DNA of 64,000 bases, taken from Oxalobacteraceae bacterium OTU3CAMAD1. GTDB taxonomy: Bacteria; Pseudomonadota; Gammaproteobacteria; Burkholderiales; Burkholderiaceae_D. The notes below the pieces were generated by a model. The model ran no database searches. It had not been told where the DNA came from and saw nothing but the letters and a program-made list of their open reading frames with translations. The stretch lies in assembly GCA_024123915.1 (NCBI GenBank), contig CP099650.1:2232001-2296000 (forward strand), written 5' to 3'. Below are positions 29,487 to 37,916 of the stretch, piece by piece. The translations under genes and the position numbers were made by a program. Positions within the stretch are counted from its first letter, which is position 1, and every line of letters begins with the position of its first letter.

Positions 29487-30383
29487 TTAGGAGACATACA
29501 CCCATGGTACGCCCACGTAGTTGGCGGCGCCGTCGTTGAAGTTCACCTGCGCGTGCGAGTTGGCGCCGCGGGCATAGACGTAGTTGGAGGAGGAAACCCT
29601 CAAGTACGCCGTGCCGGGGGCCAGCAGGTCCGAATAGTACATGGTGCGCCAGCCGTCGAAGCGATAGTTGGCGTTGATATTCCGGCCACGCAGGTTCATC
29701 AGGTTGAGGCTGCCCGTGGGCTTGTAGCCGGATTGGTAGCCGGCGGCCGACAAATCGATCCTTGCGTGCGCTTCCTTATCGGTAAAGAAATCGTCGAAGG
29801 CCCGGACGATGTAAAAGCCGTGATAGGGCACGGAGATGGTGTGGTAGTAATAGCGGCTTTCGGTCGGTGTATAAGTGAACCACCAGTCCATGATCAGCGT
29901 CCTGGATGCGGCGCCGGTGCCGGAATTGCCGGTGCCGGCGCCCTGGGCCCAGACCCACATGTCGATGTTGCCGGGATAGTAGCCTTCCCAGACCACCGTG
30001 CCGTCCGACCAGTGCAGTACGCCATAGTACGGGGTGAGCCAGCCCACCGCGCTGGGCGCGACCAACTGGCCGCCGGCCAGGCCCGGGTGCACGGCGGTTT
30101 CTTCTTCGGCAGGGATGGCCGTGGCGATGAGTCTGTTCTTGATGTCCTCCACCTCGCCATTGGTGTCGTCGCTGGCGTCGTCGTCCGCCTTGCCCTGCTT
30201 GTCCATGAACGCGACGAATTCCGCCGGCAAGCCGTCACGCATGGCTTTGACGCGGTCCGCGCCCCTTTGTTCGATGTCCTGCAGGTGCAGCGCTTCGGAT
30301 TGCTGTAGTCGCAGCACCTCGTCGCGTCGCGCGCTGACTAGTTGTTGCAATTCTTCGTCGCCGGGTTTGAATGCGGTAGCCAT
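29487..30383 (-). CDS. Hypothetical protein, helical N-terminus and aromatic beta-rich C-terminus
   Basis: 298 aa, not recognised. Residues 1-100 are charged and helical (DEELQQLVSARRDEVLRLQQ). Residues about 105-298 are rich in Tyr, Trp, Gly and Asn (VLHWSDGTVVWEGYYPGNID, ESRYYYHTISVPYHGFYIV, YLRVSSSNYVYARG), suggesting a beta-sandwich or lectin-like fold. There is no signal peptide or TM segment. AAGGAG before ATG 30383 indicates real translation. It is a lone gene facing the Fur operon, possibly an effector- or toxin-like binding protein, but this is a guess. Confidence 0.7.
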   Translation of the reverse strand: MATAFKPGDEELQQLVSARRDEVLRLQQSEALHLQDIEQRGADRVKAMRDGLPAEFVAFMDKQGKADDDASDDTNGEVEDIKNRLIATAIPAEEETAVHPGLAGGQLVAPSAVGWLTPYYGVLHWSDGTVVWEGYYPGNIDMWVWAQGAGTGNSGTGAASRTLIMDWWFTYTPTESRYYYHTISVPYHGFYIVRAFDDFFTDKEAHARIDLSAAGYQSGYKPTGSLNLMNLRGRNINANYRFDGWRTMYYSDLLAPGTAYLRVSSSNYVYARGANSHAQVNFNDGAANYVGVPWVYVS

Positions 30384-30550
30384 GATTATCTCCTTGAAAG
30401 GTGCGAGATCCTTATCTCGCAGCGGGCGCCGTCCGGCCCGCTCAAGTCATCGTAGGCTGGTGAATTCGACGCCGTTTGACCACGCACAATCCAACCGCCG
30501 AGGCCGCATACCATTCCTGGCGGCACCTGGGGGGCCGCATACAATTCGAT

Positions 30551-30604
30551 ACTTTGGTGACTGAAAAGCGTTATCGGCGCGACGTTTATCCGCTCAAACC
30601 GTGA
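30551..30604 (+). pseudogene. Fragment matching the C-terminus of a flavoreductase
   Basis: An in-frame stretch ending in TGA encodes TLVTEKRYRRDVYPLKP. The EKRYxRDVY part matches the end of the flavodoxin-FNR gene at 28077-29438 (DEKRYQRDVY) and of CysJ-like proteins generally. Only about a dozen residues are recognisable, so it is probably the 3' scar of a lost duplicate. Confidence 0.5.
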
Positions 30605-30978
30605 TATGTGACGATGCGTTATATATATCGATGTGGTAAAAACGCCACGCTTGCATATGGTGAAAGCATGGTTTTGCAAAATAAAGTTTATTCAGGGTAG
30701 TTCACTTCTAAATAATCCACATTTCTCGCGGATTTGCCTTCTTGTTTCGTAAAATTGCCTTAAAACATCCCCTGTTTGTGACAAAGCCGTTACATAATCC
30801 CCGGTTGATGAGCAAGGATAGTCCTTACGTACTCGTCGCTTAGCCTGTTCCTTTTCCGTCCTGCGTTGCGGCCCCCAGCGGCCGATTCCGCGCCAGGCCG
30901 TCTTGGCCGCCAGAGCGCGAAGCGCACGCATTCACCTTGCTCATGTAGTTTAAATAACCACATTACAGGGAGTAGTGA
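30605..30978. other. Intergenic region upstream of TonB receptor
   Basis: 374 bp, AT-rich in its first half (a run of alternating TA near 30616-30626). It must hold the receptor promoter, but no convincing -35/-10 pair and no Fur palindrome was found. CATAAT at 30793-30798 is a possible -10 without a good partner. No gene is seen. Confidence 0.5.
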
Positions 30979-33747
30979 ATGATTTTGCAAGAGAAAGTCG
31001 GCGCCCGATCCGTGCGCCTGGCACTCGCAGTCCTGGCCGGTACCACCATGTTCGCAGGTCAGGCGTCGGCACAAGAGCAAGCCATCCAGAAAGTGGAAAT
31101 CACCGGCTCGGCCATCAAGCGTATCAATGTTGAGGGCGCCCTGCCGGTGCAGCGCCTGAGCTCGGAGCAGATCGCCAAGACCGGCGCTACTTCGGTCGCC
31201 GAACTGATCCAGGCCCTGCCTTCGATGCAAGGTTTCACCGTCGCCGCCATCGCGGCCGGCACCAACTCCGGTGGCCGCGTGTCCGCGTCCATCCACGACA
31301 TCGGCGAAAGCTATACCCTGGTGCTGCTGAACGGCCGCCGCATCGCCCCGCAAGGCTCGGGTTCCGCGATCAACCTGAACGCCATTCCGATGAGCGCGGT
31401 TGAACGTGTCGAGATCCTCACCGACGGCGCTTCGGCCCTGTACGGTTCGGACGCCATCGCCGGCGTGATCAACTTCATCCTGAAGAAAAACCTGCAAGGC
31501 GGCAGCATCGAAGCGACCGCCAGCCAGCCTGGCCAAAGCCGCGCCGGCCAGTCGAGCAACTTCAGCGCCACCTACGGTTTCGGCGATCTGGACACGAACC
31601 GCTACAACGTCTTGCTGTCGGCCCGCCACGACGAGAACAGCCGCGTCAAAGCCACCGACCGCGATTTCGCCAACAGCTCGTTCCTGCCATTCAGCTGGAA
31701 CGGCCAGAACTACATCCACGACCGTTCGAGCACCTCGGCCGTTCCGGCCAACGTGGGCGTGGCCTACCGCGACGGCCGCACGCCGACGTCGACCTCGTCG
31801 ATCGGCTTCAACCCGTACCGCAACATCAACGGCCAATGCGGCCCGATGAACCAGCCTTCGAAGAACAACACGGCCACCGTGCAGAACTGCGGCTTCGATT
31901 CCGCCGCCACCGTCGAGATCGTCCCCGCAAGCAAGCGCGACACCGTGTTCCTCAAAGGCACCGCCAAAGTCGGCGAGACCTTCGAAGTCTTTGCCGAGGC
32001 CGCGTACTCGCGCATGGACTTGACCGCCCGCATCGCGCCGAACACCGCCTCGATCGCGCTGGCCAAAGGCTCGCAGCTGTACAACAACTACGTGCGTCCG
32101 TACCTGACCACCGCGCAAGACGCCAACCTGTCGAGCGCCACGGCCACCTACCGCACCTACGACTGGGGCACCCGTGACAGCCAGACCATCACCGAAGCGA
32201 AGCACCTGGTGCTGGGCACCGAGGGCGAGATCGGCGCCTGGAGCGTCGGCGCCGGCCTGACCTGGTCCGAGAACTCGATCGACGAGCGCTATGAAGGCGG
32301 CTACGTCAAGAACGCCGAGTTCCGCAGCATGCTGGCCAACAACCAGTTCAACCCGTTCCTGGCCGCCGGCGAGCAAAGCGCCGCCACCAAGCAACTGATC
32401 GCCAACTCGGTGTTCAAGGGTTCGATCCGCGAAGCGTCGACCACGCTCAAGGGCATCGACTTCCGCGGTTCGCGCGAACTGTTCCAGCTGCCGGCCGGCG
32501 CGGCCAGCATCGGTCTGGGCGGCGACTTCCGCAACTACCACTACAAGCAAACCCCGAACGCGACCTCGTCGGACATCTACGGCTTCAGCGCTTCGCCGGC
32601 CTACGACATGGAACGTGACAACTACGGCGCCTTCGCCGAGATGATCATCCCGGTCATCAAGACCGTCGAAGTGACCGCCGGCGCGCGTTACGACACGATC
32701 GCAGCGGTCAAGAACCACATCGCCAACCGCGAAATGGGCAACAAGGAATCGGCCAGCACCTACAAGGTGTCTGCCCGTTGGCAGCCGACCCAGTCGTTCC
32801 TGATGCGCGGTTCTTACGGCACCGGCTTCAAGGCGCCGTCGATGCTCGACATCGGCCAGCCATTGGTGGCGGCAGGCTTCACCGCCTCGCCATGGGAATG
32901 CCCGCCCAACCTGGCGGCGGAAAACTCGTCCTACTGCCGCGTTGGCAAGAGCCAATACAACGTCATCTCCGGCGGCAACGAGAACCTCAAGCCTGAGAAG
33001 TCGAAGCAGTTCACCGTAGGCTTCCGTTTCGAGCCGACCAGCTCGTTCTACGTCCAGGCCGACCTGTGGGACGTGAAGATCCGTGACGCCGTCTCGGCGG
33101 TGTCGGAAGCTCAAATCTTCGCCGATCCGGTCCAGTTCCGCGACCTGTTCACCACCTTCGTGGAACCAGGCAGCGGCCAGACCCTGTGGGCCAAGAAAAC
33201 GCTGTCGGTCAACATCGGCCAGACCCACAACCAGGGTATCGACTGGGAAACGACCTACCGTCACCGCTTCGGTTTCGGCAACCTGAGCACCACGCTGAAC
33301 GGCACCTACCTGCTCAAGTCGGACTACACCCGTCCGGGCACGAGCAACGACTGGGTCAACAGCATGAACTTCTTCGGTATCAATGACCAGGTATCGTTCC
33401 GCCACGTGATCCGTCTGGCCACCACGCTTGACACCGGCGCGTTCTCGAACTCGCTGATCGCCAACTACCGCAACGGTTACACCGACGCGTCGGCGACGTC
33501 GTTCAACCTGGGGCTGAACAAGAACGAAACGTTCCGCATCGAAGTGCCGTCGTACATGACCTTCGACTGGCAGGGCAAATGGCAAGCGACCAAGCAGTTC
33601 GGTCTGCGCGCTGGCATCAAGAACATCGCCGACCGCAATCCACCGCTGTCGCTGCGCGCTTCGTCCGGCCACCAGATCGGCTACGACGCACGCTACGCCG
33701 ATCCGATGGGCCGTACGTTCTACCTGACCGGCAACTACACCTTCTAA
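30979..33747 (+). CDS. TonB-dependent outer membrane receptor
   Basis: 922 aa. The signal peptide ends near ASAQE. A plug domain follows (VEITGSAIKRINVEGALPVQ, VLLNGRRIAPQG, VERVEILTDGASALYGSDAI, AGVINFILKKN), then a 22-strand barrel ending in the outer-membrane signature GNYTF with terminal Phe. It resembles the large Oxalobacteraceae/Xanthomonas receptor group, whose ligands include sugars, peptides and siderophores; specificity cannot be told. GGGAG lies before the ATG. It is adjacent to Fur-controlled genes, but its own upstream region has no visible Fur box. An intrinsic terminator follows. Confidence 0.94.
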   Translation: MILQEKVGARSVRLALAVLAGTTMFAGQASAQEQAIQKVEITGSAIKRINVEGALPVQRLSSEQIAKTGATSVAELIQALPSMQGFTVAAIAAGTNSGGRVSASIHDIGESYTLVLLNGRRIAPQGSGSAINLNAIPMSAVERVEILTDGASALYGSDAIAGVINFILKKNLQGGSIEATASQPGQSRAGQSSNFSATYGFGDLDTNRYNVLLSARHDENSRVKATDRDFANSSFLPFSWNGQNYIHDRSSTSAVPANVGVAYRDGRTPTSTSSIGFNPYRNINGQCGPMNQPSKNNTATVQNCGFDSAATVEIVPASKRDTVFLKGTAKVGETFEVFAEAAYSRMDLTARIAPNTASIALAKGSQLYNNYVRPYLTTAQDANLSSATATYRTYDWGTRDSQTITEAKHLVLGTEGEIGAWSVGAGLTWSENSIDERYEGGYVKNAEFRSMLANNQFNPFLAAGEQSAATKQLIANSVFKGSIREASTTLKGIDFRGSRELFQLPAGAASIGLGGDFRNYHYKQTPNATSSDIYGFSASPAYDMERDNYGAFAEMIIPVIKTVEVTAGARYDTIAAVKNHIANREMGNKESASTYKVSARWQPTQSFLMRGSYGTGFKAPSMLDIGQPLVAAGFTASPWECPPNLAAENSSYCRVGKSQYNVISGGNENLKPEKSKQFTVGFRFEPTSSFYVQADLWDVKIRDAVSAVSEAQIFADPVQFRDLFTTFVEPGSGQTLWAKKTLSVNIGQTHNQGIDWETTYRHRFGFGNLSTTLNGTYLLKSDYTRPGTSNDWVNSMNFFGINDQVSFRHVIRLATTLDTGAFSNSLIANYRNGYTDASATSFNLGLNKNETFRIEVPSYMTFDWQGKWQATKQFGLRAGIKNIADRNPPLSLRASSGHQIGYDARYADPMGRTFYLTGNYTF

Positions 33748-33770
33748 GCCGACCTGTCGCTTAGCAAGCA

Positions 33771-33811
33771 AAAGCCCCCACCGGCGTTCAGCGCGGGTGG
33801 GGGCTTTTTTT
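33771..33811 (+). terminator. Rho-independent terminator after TonB receptor
   Basis: AAGCCCCCACC and GGTGGGGGCTT form the stem, with an interior GGCG/GCGC section around a TTCA loop, followed by a run of T (33805-33811). It lies 24 bp after the receptor stop. The A run on the left side may also serve the convergent DUF2325 gene. Confidence 0.9.
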
Positions 33812-33853
33812 ATGGCGGGCAGGAACCACGCGGAAGTGTCGCGCCGGGTGGCG

Positions 33854-35161
33854 TTACGGTTCGGCGCCGGCCTGCTCCAGGCCGCGCGCCAGGCTCGAAA
33901 TGCTGGGGTTGTCGATGAACACGCAGCGCGTGCCCGTGCGCTTGCAATAGTCCTTGACCCGCCAGTAGGCGCTGTGGCTGATGCAGCCGGTCTGGCAGAT
34001 CACCAGGTCGGCCGCCGCCAGGCTGGCGTCGAGCCGGTTGGCGTTGTCCTCCAGGCCGCCGTCGTGGTGGGCGAACTGCGCGCCTTGCTGCTCGATCAGC
34101 TCGCGGTAGGTGGCGACGTTGCCCGAGCGTCCGCCCACGCACAGCACGGCCCGGTCGCTGAGGCGCAGCGGCATTTTCATGACGTGCTCGACCACCTGGC
34201 GCGTTTCCTCGTGGATCGGCGCCGGCGGTTCGACCGCGCGCAGCGCTTCGGTTTTGAGCTCGGTGATCTGCTGGCGCAGCGCGCGCTCGCGCTCGTCCAT
34301 CTGGGCCAGACGCTCGGCCAGCTTGGCGCGCGTCTCCAGGCCCGGGATCGATTCGCGCAATTGTTCAAGCTCGGTGCGCAGCGAGTCGATCATGCTGTCC
34401 TTGCCCACCAGTTGCGCGCGCAGCTGCATCAGTTGCGTCGCGTGGCGCTCGGCGTCGGCGCTCTTGTCGGCCAGCAGGGCGGCGGCGCGTTGCTGGGCCT
34501 TGCCCAGGTCGTGCGTCAGGCGCGCGTTCTCGGCCAGGGTGGCGTTGAACTTGCTGATGTCGGCGCGCACGCAGGCGCCAGCCTGGTGTTGCACCATGTG
34601 CAGGTCGCGGCACATTTGCTCTTCGAGCTCGCTGCTGCAGCGCGGATGCGTCAGGCCGGCCCAGAAGGCGCCGGCGACGTCGCCGTTGGCCACTGCGGTA
34701 CGCCACAGCTCGCCCACCTGCTCGGTCGTCTTGGCGCCACGGAAGCGCAGCAGCACGGCCGCGTAGCGCCGTTCCAGTTCCTTTTGCAGCGCTTCGGACA
34801 GGCGGTTGCGGTTGGCGCATTCGGTGACCGCGCCCACGTGCACCTCGTAATCGTCGGCCACGACTTTTCCGCTAGTAACCTTGTCGACCAGCTTGCGCAG
34901 CACGCCCAGCGGGAAGCCGACGCCGACCAGCGGGCAATGGCAGGCGTGGCCCAGCTCCCACAGCCGGCGGCGGCGCGAGGTTTGCGCCTCCGGCTCGCCG
35001 GCGAGGATGCTGGCGATGTTGCTGATGACCGGCTTGACGACTTGGCGGGCAGTTTGCAGGTCGGCGCCGGGCTGCGCTTGGGCCTGGACCGGATTGGCAG
35101 TGCCCAGGCGTGGCATGGCGGCGGCGACGATGGCCGCCAGCGGATCGTGTTTTTCGCACAT
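33854..35161 (-). CDS. DUF2325 domain protein with central coiled coil
   Basis: 435 aa. The N-terminal 200 residues contain several Cys/His pairs (LGHACHCPL, ECANRNRL, HPRCSSELEEQMC) that could bind metal or heme. Residues about 205-320 are a long coiled coil (LRTELEQLRESIPGLETRAK). The C-terminal about 100 residues are the DUF2325 domain: VLCVGGRSGNVATYRELIEQ and DLVICQTGCISHSAYWRVKD. The function is unknown. It is the last gene of the hemP operon behind a Fur box, pointing to iron or heme metabolism. Confidence 0.88.
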   Translation of the reverse strand: MCEKHDPLAAIVAAAMPRLGTANPVQAQAQPGADLQTARQVVKPVISNIASILAGEPEAQTSRRRRLWELGHACHCPLVGVGFPLGVLRKLVDKVTSGKVVADDYEVHVGAVTECANRNRLSEALQKELERRYAAVLLRFRGAKTTEQVGELWRTAVANGDVAGAFWAGLTHPRCSSELEEQMCRDLHMVQHQAGACVRADISKFNATLAENARLTHDLGKAQQRAAALLADKSADAERHATQLMQLRAQLVGKDSMIDSLRTELEQLRESIPGLETRAKLAERLAQMDERERALRQQITELKTEALRAVEPPAPIHEETRQVVEHVMKMPLRLSDRAVLCVGGRSGNVATYRELIEQQGAQFAHHDGGLEDNANRLDASLAAADLVICQTGCISHSAYWRVKDYCKRTGTRCVFIDNPSISSLARGLEQAGAEP

Positions 35162-35173
35162 CTGGTCGTCTCC

Positions 35174-35512
35174 TCAGGCGGTGGCCGGCGTGCTGCGCGC
35201 GCGCGCCATGATGCGGCTGAGGAAGTTGGTCTTCTCCTGCTCGTGCATATTGCGTTCGACCACCGTGGCCCACTGCTCGGACAGCTGCTGGCAGGTGGCG
35301 CTGAGCACCGGCGCCAGGTCCGGCAGGCTGGCCAGCGCCTTCAGGTGGCGTTCGATCACCGAGGCCAGCTTGACGCAGCCGCCGGCCGCGTCGCCGCCGG
35401 CCGTGTAGTGCGACATCAGATGCAGCACGGCGGACAGCATCAGTTCGGGATTGTGTCCACCCGATCCCTGTGGCGGGGCGAGAAAAATCGGATTGCTACG
35501 GTCTATGGCCAT
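35174..35512 (-). CDS. Hypothetical protein in hemP operon
   Basis: 112 aa, helical and cytoplasmic, not recognised. It has MLSAVLHLMSHYTAGGDAAG in the middle and a basic C-terminus. Three internal His and two Cys might matter for heme or iron, but this is speculation. AGGAG before ATG 35512 supports the start; the frame extends to 35617 without a ribosome binding site. It lies between hemP and the DUF2325 gene, 12 bp from the latter. Confidence 0.75.
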   Translation of the reverse strand: MAIDRSNPIFLAPPQGSGGHNPELMLSAVLHLMSHYTAGGDAAGGCVKLASVIERHLKALASLPDLAPVLSATCQQLSEQWATVVERNMHEQEKTNFLSRIMARARSTPATA

Positions 35513-35617
35513 CAAACGCTCCTGGGTCGAATTGGGAGTGCGGCTGGCGTGTGGCTGGCGACTCGGGGAGTGGGCGCGGCGGCGCCCGGGGCAAGCAAAA
35601 GGGTTGAACGGACGCAA

Positions 35618-35821
35618 TCAGGCGGTCAGGATCAGCTTGTTGAGCTGGGTGACGCGCAGGCGGTAGACGCGGCCGGCGTGTTCGATCTCGAGTTCGCGGC
35701 CGCCCTCCATCAGGCCGGCGCTGTTGACGCGCTTGACGGGCGAGACCGCCGAGGACACCACGGCGTGGGAAGGGCGGGCTGGCTGCGCGAGGGGCATGGA
35801 CATCGGCAAGGTCGTGGTCAT
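35618..35821 (-). CDS. hemP: Hemin uptake protein HemP/HmuP
   Basis: 67 aa. The C-terminal half, GGRELEIEHAGRVYRLRVTQ then LNKLILTA, is the HemP signature (GGRELxIxHxGxxYxLRxTxxNKLILTK). HemP proteins activate heme-receptor expression under iron starvation. AAAGGAG precedes ATG 35821, and a Fur palindrome lies directly upstream of that. It is first of three minus-strand genes; no heme receptor or hmu transport genes are adjacent. Confidence 0.92.
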   Translation of the reverse strand: MTTTLPMSMPLAQPARPSHAVVSSAVSPVKRVNSAGLMEGGRELEIEHAGRVYRLRVTQLNKLILTA

Positions 35822-35836
35822 CGTCGTTTCTCCTTT

Positions 35837-35857
35837 AAATAAGAATGATTCGTATTT
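35837..35857 (-). promoter_or_regulatory. Fur box upstream of hemP
   Basis: A 21-bp imperfect palindrome: plus strand AAATAAGAAT, G, ATTCGTATTT, with 9 of 10 arm positions pairing. It sits immediately upstream of the hemP ribosome binding site, 16 bp from the ATG, where bound Fur would block transcription. It is the second Fur-type operator in the window. Confidence 0.8.
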
Positions 35858-35981
35858 GCATTCATTATTGTGGAAGGCGGGACGGAATGCAAGCCTTATT
35901 TGAAATGAAAGTGAGGTACGGTTTGCGGCGGCGCGCGGTGCGACCCATGTGCTGTCAGCGATACGCCGGCGTGACCACTGA

Positions 35982-36026
35982 GGGGTCGTACCCCAAGGGG
36001 TACGACCCCGGCTGGCAGTGCGGGTT
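35982..36026. repeat. Intergenic palindrome, family 2 (copy A)
   Basis: Core 28-bp palindrome at 35982-36009: GGGGTCGTACCCC, AA, GGGGTACGACCCC. The right flank is GCAGTGCGGGTT. The left flank is degenerate here. The core is identical to that of copy B at 41639-41666. Confidence 0.9.
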
Positions 36027-36033
36027 GGCAGGC

Positions 36034-36061
36034 AAAAAAAAGCCCGGCGGGGAGGCCGGGC
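36034..36061 (-). terminator. Rho-independent terminator for the Crp/Fnr gene
   Basis: Read on the minus strand: stem GCCCGGC/GCCGGGC around a 6-nt loop, followed by eight T. It lies 28 bp after the Crp/Fnr gene stop at 36090. Confidence 0.88.
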
Positions 36062-36089
36062 CCAAGGCTGGGTGATTGCCTGGTGCGGC

Positions 36090-36950
36090 CTACAGCGCGG
36101 CGAGCAGCTGGCCGGGCGTGACCGCCTCGCCCGCCTTGCTCTTGGCCGCGGCCAGTTGTTTGGCGCGGGTGCGCGACGGCGGCAGGCGCCGCAAGGTCTT
36201 GAGCGCCTCCGGGTCCTTGATGCCGATGGTGCGCTGGTCCACGCTGATGAGGCCGATTTCGTTGAAGGCCGACAGGGTGCGGCTGACCGTCTCCAGGGTC
36301 AGGCCCAGGTAGCTGCCGATCTCGTGGCGGGTCATGCGCAGGTTGAACAGCTTGCTCGAATAGCCCATCTGCGCGAAACGGTCCGCCAGCGACACCAGGA
36401 AACGCGCCACGCGCGCCTCGGCGCTGAGCGCGCCGAGCATGCCGATCATGGCCTGCTCGCGCACCAGCTCGCGGCTCATGACGCCGTACATCATGTTTTC
36501 CAGCTCCAGGTGCACGCGGCCGAGGGCGGTGAGCTTCTTGAACGGCAGCAGGATCAGGTCGCAGTCCGACAGCGCCACCGCCTCTGACGAGTAGTGGCGG
36601 GTGTGGATGCCGTCGACGCCGAGCATGTCGCCCTTCATCGGGAAGCTGAGCACCTGTTCGTTGCCGAACTCGTCGATCAGCACGGTCTTGAGGAAGCCCG
36701 AGTTGACGATGTACAAGGTGTCGAACGGCTGGCCGATCGTGTGGATGCGTTGGCCGGTCTTGAACTGCACATGCTGGAACAGCAGTTCCTCGGTCGAGAC
36801 CGAGACGGCTGCGGGAATGTGCAGCAGGTCGCAGACCTCCTTCAGGTTCGACCAGAGCCGCCCCTGACGCTGGCGGCCTGCTTCCATCGACGAGGATTGC
36901 ATCGTCGTGGTGGTGACTGGGCGAATTTCAGACGTTTGCGTTGACAGCAT
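36090..36950 (-). CDS. Crp/Fnr family transcriptional regulator
   Basis: 286 aa. It has a cyclic-nucleotide-binding-like sensor domain (HTIGQPFDTLYIVNSGFLKT, FPMKGDMLGVDGI), a dimer helix and a helix-turn-helix reading MTRHEIGSYLGLTLETVSRT. The recognition helix E-T-V-S-R is FNR-like and would fit TTGAT-N4-ATCAA. Only two Cys are visible (in EVCDLL and SDCDLI), so the N-terminal cysteine cluster of the oxygen-sensing 4Fe-4S FNR is missing. A Lys/Ala-rich tail extends the C-terminus. AGGAG precedes ATG 36950. It lies beside a NarL-type regulator and a UspA gene with a perfect FNR box. Confidence 0.93.
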   Translation of the reverse strand: MLSTQTSEIRPVTTTTMQSSSMEAGRQRQGRLWSNLKEVCDLLHIPAAVSVSTEELLFQHVQFKTGQRIHTIGQPFDTLYIVNSGFLKTVLIDEFGNEQVLSFPMKGDMLGVDGIHTRHYSSEAVALSDCDLILLPFKKLTALGRVHLELENMMYGVMSRELVREQAMIGMLGALSAEARVARFLVSLADRFAQMGYSSKLFNLRMTRHEIGSYLGLTLETVSRTLSAFNEIGLISVDQRTIGIKDPEALKTLRRLPPSRTRAKQLAAAKSKAGEAVTPGQLLAAL

Positions 36951-37183
36951 GTTGATCTCCTGATCAGGTAACTCTGTTCGTTAGGCCGGGGCGGTTGATT
37001 GCTTGGCATTTTGTACAGCAACTGTGCCGTACGGCATCTCGCTGCTTGCATGTAGCCTTGCAGCATCAATCGTGTGGTTTCAGTATGCCAACAGAGGGAG
37101 GAGATAGATATCAGCAATGGCTGAATATGGGAGTAGGCGTCAGCGCACGGATGTAGGAGGACTCCTACTGATCCGTTCGCCTG

Positions 37184-37828
37184 TCAGGTTTTGAAGGGGG
37201 ACAACAAACGATGCGCCACGGCATATTGGACCATCTCCGAGAGCGAGTTCATGCCCATCTTCTGCATGATGCGGGTTTTATGGGTGCTCACGGTCTTGAC
37301 GCTCAGGTGCAGGCTGTTGGCGATCTCGGTGATGGATTTTCCGGCGACTAACAAAGAAAATACCTCGAATTCCCGGTCCGACAGCTGTTTATGCAACAGC
37401 GACTCGTTGGGCATCATGATATTGAGCGCCAATTGCTCGGCCACCTCGGTGCTGATGTAGGGGCGGCCGGAGGCGACCTTGCGGATCGCGCCCACCAGCT
37501 GGGTGCCGGCGCTCTCCTTGGTCAGGTAGCCTTGGGCGCCGGCGCGGATGGCGCGCACGGCGTACTGTTCCTCTTCGTGCATGGTGAGGATCAGGATGGC
37601 CAGCTTGGGCGCCTCGGCCTTGATCTGGCGGATCAGGTCGACGCCGCTGCGCCCGGGCATCGACAGGTCCAGCAGCAGCAGGTCGAAGCCGCCCTGGCGC
37701 ACGTGGCCGAGCACTTCGAAGCCGTCGATCGCCTCGCCCACGATGTCGATGTCGGGGGCGCCGTCGAGGATGCGCTTAAGCCCCTCACGCATGATGGTGT
37801 GGTCGTCCGCGATGACTATTCGAATCAT
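37184..37828 (-). CDS. NarL/FixJ-type response regulator
   Basis: 214 aa. Receiver domain: IADDHTIMREG, phosphoacceptor D54 in LLLLDLSMPG, LTMHEEEQ and the switch Lys in YLTKES. LuxR-type helix-turn-helix: LSDREFEVFSLLVAGKSITE and LSVKTVSTHKTRIMQKMG. No sensor kinase is adjacent, so its partner is elsewhere. Its position between a Crp/Fnr regulator and UspA suggests respiratory or redox control. Confidence 0.93.
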   Translation of the reverse strand: MIRIVIADDHTIMREGLKRILDGAPDIDIVGEAIDGFEVLGHVRQGGFDLLLLDLSMPGRSGVDLIRQIKAEAPKLAILILTMHEEEQYAVRAIRAGAQGYLTKESAGTQLVGAIRKVASGRPYISTEVAEQLALNIMMPNESLLHKQLSDREFEVFSLLVAGKSITEIANSLHLSVKTVSTHKTRIMQKMGMNSLSEMVQYAVAHRLLSPFKT

Positions 37829-37916
37829 AAAGAAGCTATCTCAAGTGACCTAAAGTAAATACTGTTGTGTTTGAATTAATCTTGCGATCTTACTACAGAT
37901 GCGCATCGGCCGCCTA

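Noticed and set aside
30402..30450. Small hairpins GCGAGA/TCTCGC and GCGGGC/GCCCGC upstream of the hypothetical gene
   Set aside because: Short, without T run or conserved context; no function can be supported.
30692..30931. 79-aa minus-strand open frame upstream of the TonB receptor
   Set aside because: No ribosome binding site, no similarity, mixed composition; treated as non-coding.
30790..33771. 993-codon minus-strand open frame opposite the TonB receptor
   Set aside because: Shadow frame without motifs; the receptor on the plus strand is complete with signal peptide and terminal Phe.
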